DNA from: Lachnospiraceae bacterium
GTDB taxonomy: Bacteria; Bacillota; Clostridia; Lachnospirales; Lachnospiraceae
Length of the DNA stretch: 11,276 nt
NCBI GenBank assembly: GCA_009774145.1
Contig: VSND01000101.1
Location: 1 to 11,276 of the forward strand
Direction: 5' to 3'
In this document: one piece after another, positions 6,573 through 11,276 of the stretch
Layout: each line of letters opens with the position of its first letter
Numbering within the stretch: the first letter of the stretch is position 1
The notes under the pieces: generated by a model
Seen by the model: only the letters and a program-made list of their open reading frames with translations
The model's database searches: none
Told to the model about the DNA's origin: nothing
Position numbers and translations under genes: made by a program

Positions 6573-6680
6573 CATGAAGCCCCAATTTTGTTACTCTGAG
6601 ATATTCCATAAACACACCTCTGTAATTTTTTTAGCGTCGTTCTATTATACCTCCATTTTTACAAAAATGAAAGCAATTCC

Positions 6681-6864
6681 TTATACTTCCTGCCCATCAA
6701 AACGAAATTTGAACAGGGAAGCAACAAGCCGCTGTTTTATGCTGTCCTTGGTATCTCTGTCGATATGCCCGTTTTCAATGCTGGTTCCCAGTTTTCTGTG
6801 AAAACAGCCGGTTCATCAGGGAATACCCCGAAAAACAGTTCATGTTGTTCATACGAATATCCAT
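6681..6864 (-). pseudogene. small gene broken by a +1 frameshift (about 60 aa if repaired)
   Basis: The ATG at 6864 has an ideal GGAGGT site (6871-6876) six bases upstream. The first frame reads MDIRMNNMNCFSGYSLMNRL, continues FSQKTG, then stops at 6775 after 29 codons. Dropping one G from the GGG at 6787-6789 joins it to a second open frame that reads GTSIENGHIDRDTKDSIKQR, then LVASLFKFRFDGQEV, and stops at 6681. The balanced composition after the break supports a real 60-residue protein with one inserted base. It begins 33 bases after the DUF6033 gene on the same strand and was probably its operon partner. I do not recognise the family. The alternative is a sequencing error. Confidence 0.5.
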
Positions 6865-6897
6865 ATCGTGACCTCCTTCACCAATAAGCCTGCCTCT

Positions 6898-7686
6898 CTA
6901 TATCTTCAAATCCAGATCCGAGCCAACCTGCGGCTGATCTTTCACAACGGTTTTGCCCGCTTCCTCTTCCCGGGCAGCTTCGATGATTGTTTTCATATCT
7001 GTGTCATTCAGATAAATCGTGCCATCTTTGGAAGCAGCCATTTTTTCATTTATGAGCTGTTCGGCCTTGTTGTAAGCTGATCCACCCTCTGTCTTTTCCG
7101 CAGTTACTTCCTCTGCTTCTGCCGTTTTCTTTTCTTCTAATGTTTCCGCTAATTTTTCCTTCCTTTCTGCTGCCTTTTCTTTTGTCTTTTCAAACAGTTT
7201 CTCAGAAATTTTCTTCCTTTCTTCCCGCATCTTAGCACTCATTTTTAGCATACCATCGTTTCTGGTTTGCATTCTGCAATGATATTTTCCGTTCTCATCA
7301 ATATAACTGTGCTGATACACTATAGTCCAGCCAGTGGCTTTCGCCATGCCTTCTGCCAATCTGGACATAGACTCAACGCCTTTTATCATGTCTTCCATAT
7401 CCTTTGCTTTTTCGGGATCATTCTGCATTTTTTCCAAAAGTTGGGGATTGACGGTCAGTGACTTGCCGCTTTTGGCTGATGAGCAGACATTTCCAACCTT
7501 AAAATCTACGCTTGGAACAAGTTTGGCCAGTTCATTCGCATACTCTGCTGTCTTCTTGGATTTACTGTTTTCTGCCGTCTCCTGTGTTTTTTCTGTTTCC
7601 TTCTTTTTCGTGCTGCCTGCAGCAGAGTTTCCCGCCATACCCTGCGCTACATAACTTCTGTAATTGTTTGTAATCTCCATTGCCAT
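6898..7686 (-). CDS. DUF6033 family protein (262 aa)
   Basis: This is a hydrophilic protein with no signal peptide and no membrane segment. It starts MAMEITNNY, followed by a Ser/Thr/Lys-rich, apparently disordered stretch (about 18-48). A conserved-looking core (about 50-150) contains SGKSLTVNPQLLEKMQNDPEKA, a helix with IKGVESMSRLAEGM, and then IVYQHSYIDENGKYHCR. A highly charged Lys/Glu coiled-coil region (about 151-200) follows, then a helix pair (LINEKMAASKDG, IYLNDTDMKTIIEAA), ending VGSDLDLKI. I recall this layout as DUF6033, found in Lachnospiraceae; its function is unknown. The start at 7686 is fixed by AAGGAGG (7695-7701). It lies 58 bases downstream of the M56 stop and 33 upstream of the frameshifted small gene, all on one strand. 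Confidence 0.8.
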   Translation of the reverse strand: MAMEITNNYRSYVAQGMAGNSAAGSTKKKETEKTQETAENSKSKKTAEYANELAKLVPSVDFKVGNVCSSAKSGKSLTVNPQLLEKMQNDPEKAKDMEDMIKGVESMSRLAEGMAKATGWTIVYQHSYIDENGKYHCRMQTRNDGMLKMSAKMREERKKISEKLFEKTKEKAAERKEKLAETLEEKKTAEAEEVTAEKTEGGSAYNKAEQLINEKMAASKDGTIYLNDTDMKTIIEAAREEEAGKTVVKDQPQVGSDLDLKI

Positions 7687-7694
7687 AATTTTTT

Positions 7695-7701
7695 CCTCCT
7701 T
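7695..7701 (-). promoter_or_regulatory. ribosome binding site AAGGAGG deciding the DUF6033 start
   Basis: A near-perfect site lies eight bases before the ATG at 7686. It rejects the longer frame beginning at 7767, which would overlap the M56 gene. Confidence 0.8.
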
Positions 7702-7702
7702 G

Positions 7703-7731
7703 ATAATAAATTTATTTGAAATCCGTTTCAA
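7703..7731 (-). promoter_or_regulatory. candidate sigma-A promoter for DUF6033
   Basis: TTGAAA (7726-7731) and TATTAT (7703-7708) are separated by exactly 17 bases on the minus strand. Initiation about seven bases after the -10 box would fall at the ribosome site, giving an almost leaderless message, so the match may be fortuitous. Confidence 0.35.
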
Positions 7732-7742
7732 CTGTACAGTTG
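7729..7742. promoter_or_regulatory. 14-bp perfect palindrome CAACTGTACAGTTG, candidate operator
   Basis: The palindrome has no centre gap and overlaps the -35 box of the candidate DUF6033 promoter, just after the M56 stop codon. The core ACTG-TA-CAGT is shared with 5658-5667. It could be bound by a local repressor, but its sequence differs from the imperfect repeat upstream of blaI. Confidence 0.45.
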
Positions 7743-7744
7743 GC

Positions 7745-8989
7745 CTATAATATTTCAAGCAGCTCATAATACCAGTAATTCCTTATACTTTCATAGGGAA
7801 TCTGTATTATCCTGTCTTTTGAACTGCTTTCATAAATACAGGATTCCGCTATGCCAGCCAAACCCGGAAGTTTATAAAATCCGCCGAAGACAATCCAAAT
7901 TTCTCCTTCCGCATTGTTTTCTTCTAAAAAATCCTCAAAGGCCTGCCTTTCAACATAAACGTATCTGTCATCATATGATATCATCTGGCTTAATTCCTCG
8001 GTATCATAAGAAATAACTTGAGGTTCCCCGTCATAATTTCCCACTAGAATGTCCCTGCTTTCATTGCAGCGGGCATAGGAATGTGTATGTACCGCCAACA
8101 GCATGGCCGCAATCATCAGAAAAGCTGTGGCTGCCATGCCTACGCACAGTTTTTTCCGATATGGACGGAAACCGGCAATTTCGCCCATCCTCCTTTTCAT
8201 GTCTGCGAATTCCCTTTCCCCCACATAGGTAACGGTGGGCGGTGCAGTCTTTGATTCGGAACGCAGCAGTTTGAGGGTTTTCAGCAATACCATCCCATAT
8301 TCATGAGCCGTCCTTCTGCTGCTTTGTATGCACACCCTGTCGCAGATGTCCTCCATATCTGCACGGAAATGTTTCTGGAAAACTGTCAGTAATGGGTTGA
8401 TCCACAGGAGGCATCTGAGCATATCCCATGCAAAGCCAAACCATAAATGCCCTAACCGAATATGCGTCTGCTCATGCTGTATAACAGACTTAAGCTCATC
8501 TTTGCTGTAACTGTCCGCCATCACTTTCGGCAGGATGATTTTCGGCTTTAACAGCCCGACGGTAAACGGCGTGATATTCATGTCTGTAACATAGATACGG
8601 ACATTTTCAAACATAACTTTTTCCATTCCGGAAACAGTTCTTTGAAGACATATCCGTTTTCCAAATATACAGATGGCAGTCACCAGAATGCCTGCCATAT
8701 AAATGCGGTCACCCCACAGCCATGAAGCCGTTACTGCCGTAATCCTCCATGTTGCTTTTAGTACGGCGGCATTTTCATAAAACATCTTCAATCTTCCAAG
8801 AAACGGGATGACCAGGAACAATGCCCACGACATCCCCCTTAAAAATGTCCGTTCCGAAAAATGTATTTTCCGGGGCAGCATCACAAGCCCGATCAGCACG
8901 AAGGAAAATGCCGCACACCGCACAAGCTGGGTAGTGTAATAAGCCGTGCAAAAATTTATAAGGTTGGCTAATTGTCTCCAGTCGGGCAT
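7745..8989 (-). CDS. M56 family (BlaR1-like) membrane metalloprotease with non-penicillin-binding C-terminus (414 aa)
   Basis: In BlaR1/MecR1-type systems this protease responds to an outside signal and triggers loss of the BlaI repressor. N-terminal membrane helices (about 22-38, 50-67, 95-112) lead to the cytoplasmic zinc protease part: NITPFTVGLLKPKIILP (138-154), HEQTH at 172-176 (zinc ligands H172 and H176, catalytic E173), and DMEDICD (211-217) with the likely third ligand E213. A further membrane helix lies at about 182-202 and a last one at about 283-301. The remaining residues, about 303-414, would be outside; they are Tyr- and acid-rich and lack the SxxK and KTG motifs of the beta-lactam sensor in BlaR1. 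The start at 8989 fits AAGGAG eight bases upstream; ATG 8995 and GTG 8998 are alternatives. The blaI-like stop lies just five bases upstream, so the genes are coupled. Confidence 0.88.
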   Translation of the reverse strand: MPDWRQLANLINFCTAYYTTQLVRCAAFSFVLIGLVMLPRKIHFSERTFLRGMSWALFLVIPFLGRLKMFYENAAVLKATWRITAVTASWLWGDRIYMAGILVTAICIFGKRICLQRTVSGMEKVMFENVRIYVTDMNITPFTVGLLKPKIILPKVMADSYSKDELKSVIQHEQTHIRLGHLWFGFAWDMLRCLLWINPLLTVFQKHFRADMEDICDRVCIQSSRRTAHEYGMVLLKTLKLLRSESKTAPPTVTYVGEREFADMKRRMGEIAGFRPYRKKLCVGMAATAFLMIAAMLLAVHTHSYARCNESRDILVGNYDGEPQVISYDTEELSQMISYDDRYVYVERQAFEDFLEENNAEGEIWIVFGGFYKLPGLAGIAESCIYESSSKDRIIQIPYESIRNYWYYELLEIL

Positions 8990-8994
8990 GGCCA

Positions 8995-9408
8995 TCACTC
9001 CTTTTTATCCGAGGATTCCGCATTCTGCCCCTTGCTTTTCTCCAGAATCTCCTCCAGTTCCTTGATCTGCTCATCTGTCAATGCGAAGCTCTGCAGCAGC
9101 GCCGCCATTGCATTTGTCCCGCTGCCGGAAAAATAGCTGTCCACAAACTTCCTGCTTTTCTCCTTCACGCATTCCTCCTTCTGCTTCAGCACATAGTAGT
9201 GGTAAACCCTCGAATCATGCTCATCCACGGTGTATCCGAGGATATCCTTCTGGTTCAGGCGGTTCATCAGCACCCGCACCATCCTCATCGACATATCTAC
9301 ATTCCCCTGCATCCTTTTGTAGACCTCAGAGGATGTCAGCGGCGTATCGCTTGCCCATAGAACTTCCATAATCTGCCATTCGCTCGGTGTAATCTCTTCC
9401 TTTGCCAT
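8995..9408 (-). CDS. BlaI/MecI/CopY family transcriptional repressor (137 aa)
   Basis: A dimeric winged-helix repressor. Residues 5-75 form the DNA-binding domain: ITPSEWQIMEVLWAS, LTSSEVYKRM, the recognition helix around MSMRMVRVLMNRLNQKDILGY, and the wing HDSRVYHYY. The C-terminal helices (about 80-125, with LTDEQIKELEEILEK) form the dimer domain. In S. aureus BlaI and MecI an Asn-Phe bond before this last helix is cut during induction; here the aligned pair is S107-F108 in LLQSF, so the cleavage rule may differ. The length is typical. It is the first gene of a pair with the M56 protease, whose preferred start lies five bases beyond the stop. It probably represses its own operon through a dyad upstream. 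The neighbouring beta-lactamase expected in a resistance locus is absent. Confidence 0.92.
   Translation of the reverse strand: MAKEEITPSEWQIMEVLWASDTPLTSSEVYKRMQGNVDMSMRMVRVLMNRLNQKDILGYTVDEHDSRVYHYYVLKQKEECVKEKSRKFVDSYFSGSGTNAMAALLQSFALTDEQIKELEEILEKSKGQNAESSDKKE
8998..9003 (-). promoter_or_regulatory. ribosome binding site AAGGAG of the M56 gene, inside the blaI-like coding end
   Basis: The site lies within the last codons of the repressor gene. It has eight bases to the ATG at 8989 but only two to the ATG at 8995, which decides for 8989. Confidence 0.6.
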
Positions 9409-9427
9409 ATCTCTGCCTTCCTTTCGT

Positions 9428-9456
9428 TTTATTTCGTCACTTTATATATCGGTCAA
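9428..9456 (-). promoter_or_regulatory. candidate promoter of the BlaI/M56 operon
   Basis: TTGACC (9451-9456) and AATAAA (9428-9433) are 17 bases apart on the minus strand. The -10 match is weak (four of six) and the leader would be very short. The -35 box lies inside one arm of the inverted repeat at 9451-9485, as expected for an autorepressed gene. Confidence 0.35.
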
Positions 9457-9485
9457 TTGCCGTTAATTATTAATAGCCATTGACG
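9451..9485. promoter_or_regulatory. candidate BlaI operator, imperfect inverted repeat
   Basis: GGTCAATTGCC (9451-9461) and GCCATTGACG (9476-9485) are near reverse complements sharing GTCAAT...ATTGAC, separated by 14 AT-rich bases. The position upstream of a BlaI-type gene suggests autoregulation. It lacks the TACA-TGTA core of classical BlaI/CopY operators, so the assignment is inference. Confidence 0.4.
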
Positions 9486-9593
9486 TTTTTATATGATATG
9501 GGTATGGACAGAGGACAGATCATAGTTAAGCACTTCCCCGCTTTCCAAGTAATTTCCGCTATCAGTCCGCCCGAATCTCCTATAAAATGGACA

Positions 9594-9629
9594 ACCGCCG
9601 CATATAGAGAATAAGTCCACGGCGGCGGT
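9594..9629. repeat. 8-bp GC-rich inverted repeat downstream of the radical SAM gene
   Basis: ACCGCCGC (9594-9601) pairs with GCGGCGGT (9622-9629) around a 20-base loop. It starts ten bases after the radical SAM stop. On the minus strand it is followed by TGTCCATTTTATAG, a poor U-tract. It could be a weak terminator or an mRNA 3' stabilising hairpin. Confidence 0.4.
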
Positions 9630-9639
9630 CACTACCCGG

Positions 9640-10473
9640 TTATTTTTGTTTCAATTTGGCTTCTACCAACTCCTTATGATAAAAATAATTGATATGTTTA
9701 ATTGAATGTACAGCACAATATTCCTCAATCTCAACAGCAAGATTCTTCCAGAACCCCATGTTCCCTTTTACATATATTTCATCATATAATTCCACTAATT
9801 GTGGGCAGGCACTTTTTATGTAACCAAGGATATCCTGTTTATAGCTCCCCCGCAGGTTCAGATTTTCAAACCAGTATTCATCCACATATCTTTGTGTCTT
9901 TACTATTATTTCCTTATAATCCGTTATGCCCGGAAAAACAGGAGACATAAACAAAACAGTGTATATGCCGTTTTGATGCAATGTTTCCAGTGTTTCCAGC
10001 CGTTTCATGATGCTGCTGGCATGATCCATATCATTTTTAAACTGCTCATCCAATGTATTGACTGATACCGAGACTTTCAAATTATTACACTGCTTCAATA
10101 AATCAATATCCCTCAAAATCAGATGGGATTTTGTTGAAATATTCAGTTCGCAATTTATGGAAATTAGCTGCTCCAGTATCTTCCGTGTATTACGGTACTT
10201 TTCCTCAAATGGATTGTAGCAGTCCGTCACAGATGACAGGAAAACAGACTTCCCCTGCAGTTTCCTTTTGCTTATCGGCGTATCACACCTCTTAATGTCA
10301 ATAAAACTCCCCCATGCTTCACTATGATTCGTAAACCGCTTCATAAAACAGGCATAACAGTACCTGCACCCATGAGGGCAGCCTACATAAGGGTTTATCA
10401 CATAATCGCTTGCCGGAAGATTTGATTTTGTAACCAGATCTTTTACTACTACTTCTTTTACTACCATGTTCAT
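9640..10473 (-). CDS. SPL-like radical SAM protein, resembling 'radical SAM mobile pair protein A' (277 aa)
   Basis: A radical S-adenosylmethionine enzyme. The [4Fe-4S] motif is C32-x3-C36-x2-C39 in NPYVGCPHGCRYCYA, and it sits in the family pattern of spore-photoproduct-lyase-like proteins: TKSNLPASDYVINPY before it, and FMKRFTNHSEAWGSF after it. Later landmarks are VFLSSVTDCYNPFEEKYRNTR, ISTKSHLILRDIDLL, SVSVNTLDEQF, FPGITDY and ENLNLRG, consistent with a TIM-barrel core. I associate these with protein A of a radical SAM pair carried on Firmicute mobile elements; the B partner is not in this window. The substrate is unknown, and lyase activity on DNA photoproducts is not implied. The start at 10473 is set by GGAGGG (10482-10487) and overlaps the XRE gene by ATGA. 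The usual length of such proteins is 280-300 residues. Confidence 0.85.
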   Translation of the reverse strand: MNMVVKEVVVKDLVTKSNLPASDYVINPYVGCPHGCRYCYACFMKRFTNHSEAWGSFIDIKRCDTPISKRKLQGKSVFLSSVTDCYNPFEEKYRNTRKILEQLISINCELNISTKSHLILRDIDLLKQCNNLKVSVSVNTLDEQFKNDMDHASSIMKRLETLETLHQNGIYTVLFMSPVFPGITDYKEIIVKTQRYVDEYWFENLNLRGSYKQDILGYIKSACPQLVELYDEIYVKGNMGFWKNLAVEIEEYCAVHSIKHINYFYHKELVEAKLKQK

Positions 10474-11144
10474 AAGATAGTCCCTCCGTGGAACATACAG
10501 GCATATACCTTTTTCTGCCTGCAATATATCCGTTCCTCTCCTGAAAAACATTCAAAATCACCCTGCACCTGGCACTGGTACATATAATCGCCTTTCTGAT
10601 AGAATTCCGGCCCTCGGAACGGCATAGAAACCGACACATGGGAAAGCGCTTCTTTCAAAAATATAATATCAAAATTCTCATCCAGGCTCTCCCCATAATA
10701 ATTCATAGCCCACACTGTATGATTCCTTATCCAGACACGTTCCCCGCCTATGAATTTCTGCCCGCCAAGGTATGTATCCATATACAGGTAATCACCATCT
10801 TCATAACGAAAATCGTGGGAACCAGGCTGTGACGGCATGATTTCATTTTCATTCGTGATATATGTGTTATTTTTTGCCCTGACTAAAAAAATCCTGATAT
10901 CCTGCATAGGATATTTCTGTTCACAAAAAAGACTGATTGTACAGATATCATTTTCCTTCACAAGCCTGTCTATGGAGACTTTAAAAATCTCACTAAGCTG
11001 TATAAGGTTCTGAATATCCGGAAAGGACTGTCCATTCTCCCATTTTGTTATAGACTGTCTTGATATATCCAGCCTGTTAGCAAGTTCTTCCTGTGACAGT
11101 TTCATATTTGTTCTTAGTAATTGCAGTTTTTCTTTAAATTCCAT
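10470..11144 (-). CDS. XRE-family regulator with C-terminal DUF5680 domain (224 aa)
   Basis: Residues 6-62 are a Cro/C1-type helix-turn-helix: LQLLRTNMKLSQEELANRL, DISRQSITKWENGQSFPDI and then LIQLSEIFKVSIDRLV, very close to the consensus. A short linker (63-80) leads to a C-terminal domain (about 82-222). I recognise this domain as DUF5680: it contains FLVRAKNNTY, SHDFRYEDGDYLYMDTYLGG, FIGGERVWIRNHTVWAMNYYG, FLKEALSHV, MPFRGPEFY and a closing VYACMFHGG. The domain is of unknown function and might bind a ligand. The start at 11144 has GGAGG eight bases upstream (11153-11157), and a good promoter precedes it. The stop overlaps the radical SAM start by four bases, so the two proteins are co-translated. 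The regulator may control this operon in response to a signal read by its C-terminal domain; this is inferred. Confidence 0.9.
   Translation of the reverse strand: MEFKEKLQLLRTNMKLSQEELANRLDISRQSITKWENGQSFPDIQNLIQLSEIFKVSIDRLVKENDICTISLFCEQKYPMQDIRIFLVRAKNNTYITNENEIMPSQPGSHDFRYEDGDYLYMDTYLGGQKFIGGERVWIRNHTVWAMNYYGESLDENFDIIFLKEALSHVSVSMPFRGPEFYQKGDYMYQCQVQGDFECFSGEERIYCRQKKVYACMFHGGTIL
10482..10487 (-). promoter_or_regulatory. ribosome binding site GGAGGG deciding the radical SAM start
   Basis: Placed eight bases before the ATG at 10473 and located inside the end of the XRE gene. It excludes the longer frame beginning at 10551. Confidence 0.75.
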
Positions 11145-11165
11145 TCTGACATCCTCCAGGCATTC

Positions 11166-11194
11166 ATTATACTTGAGCGTTTTTCCATAATCAA
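11166..11194 (-). promoter_or_regulatory. sigma-A-type promoter of the XRE-radical SAM operon
   Basis: TTGATT (11189-11194) and a consensus TATAAT (11166-11171) are separated by exactly 17 bases on the minus strand. Initiation near 11159 leaves the GGAGG site within a short leader. It is the best promoter match in the window. Confidence 0.65.
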
Positions 11195-11240
11195 TCCACC
11201 TATACGTTCCAATCCGGCAACTGTTGGTTGCTTTCCAAAA

Positions 11241-11250
11241 AACAATTGTT
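11241..11250. promoter_or_regulatory. 10-bp palindrome AACAATTGTT, possible operator
   Basis: A perfect palindrome about 50 bases upstream of the -35 box of the XRE promoter. XRE regulators bind short dyads, but no second copy is visible nearer the promoter, so support is weak. Confidence 0.2.
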
Positions 11251-11276
11251 CACTCTCTCTAAATTGAAAGGGACGG

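Larger units (their letters stand above)
9409..9639. other. 231-base region between the radical SAM gene and blaI-like gene
   Basis: It contains the candidate blaI promoter and operator (9428-9485) and a GC-rich inverted repeat (9594-9629). Between them a minus-strand frame (about 9622 down to 9471) stays open without a ribosome site; it may be the end of an eroded gene, but I recognise nothing in it. Confidence 0.4.

Noticed and set aside
6460..6609. A 49-codon minus-strand upstream frame (ATG at 6609 with a GAGGTG site) overlapping the HTH gene
   Set aside because: It runs through the likely promoter and into the HTH gene in another frame, and its composition is not protein-like. A leader peptide cannot be fully excluded.
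7745..9408. A beta-lactam resistance locus
   Set aside because: The protease lacks penicillin-binding motifs in its C-terminus, and no beta-lactamase or altered penicillin-binding protein gene is present.
9640..10473. Spore photoproduct lyase
   Set aside because: It is shorter than, and differs from, SplB; the pattern fits the mobile-pair/SPL-like group, whose substrate is unknown.
1..11276. CRISPR array, tRNA or rRNA genes, intact insertion sequence, replication origin
   Set aside because: No regularly spaced repeats, cloverleaf-like segments, rRNA motifs, transposase signatures or iteron clusters were seen on either strand.

Overview
The window looks like chromosome of a gut-type Firmicute, most likely a Clostridia/Lachnospiraceae member. 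The reasons are strong purine-rich Shine-Dalgarno sites (GGAGG), moderate GC, a sigma-70/anti-sigma pair of clostridial style, a DUF6033 protein, a BlaI/M56 pair, and remnants of Firmicute integrative elements. This assignment rests on recognised families, not on a database search. No rRNA, tRNA, CRISPR array or intact transposase was seen.

Left block, + strand (1-3649): a short Imm51-like immunity protein, a YfeS-like WGR-domain protein and a VOC/glyoxalase-fold protein run close together. After a 216-base gap come an ECF sigma factor and its large membrane-anchored putative anti-sigma partner, which form a two-gene regulatory operon.

Middle block, - strand (about 3650-5620): after roughly 500 bases with no convincing gene comes a 57-residue protein resembling the UBA-like N-terminal domain of EF-Ts. 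It is followed by an Imm7-like immunity gene and endonuclease V, with the Imm7 gene upstream of the nuclease. The two immunity-like genes of the window have no toxin beside them within it.

Remnant zone (about 5640-6865): this holds a + strand fragment resembling the N-terminus of a DnaC-type helicase loader of an integrative element, a - strand HTH protein that seems to have lost its second half, and a small - strand gene broken by a one-base frameshift. It reads as decayed mobile DNA beside a decayed chromosomal gene.

Regulatory block, - strand (6898-9408): a BlaI-family repressor gene is followed five bases later by an M56 (BlaR1-like) membrane metalloprotease. The protease lacks a penicillin-binding sensor and ends in a different extracytoplasmic domain of about 110 residues. 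A DUF6033 protein follows, with its own candidate promoter and a 14-bp palindrome.

Right block, - strand (9640-11144): an XRE-DUF5680 regulator overlaps by ATGA an SPL-like radical SAM gene that resembles one half of the 'radical SAM mobile pair'. A good sigma-A-type promoter precedes the pair. The best leads for new biology are the non-beta-lactam BlaI/M56 module with DUF6033, the XRE-DUF5680/radical SAM operon, the stand-alone EF-Ts-like domain, and an ACTG-N2-CAGT dyad shared by two upstream regions.
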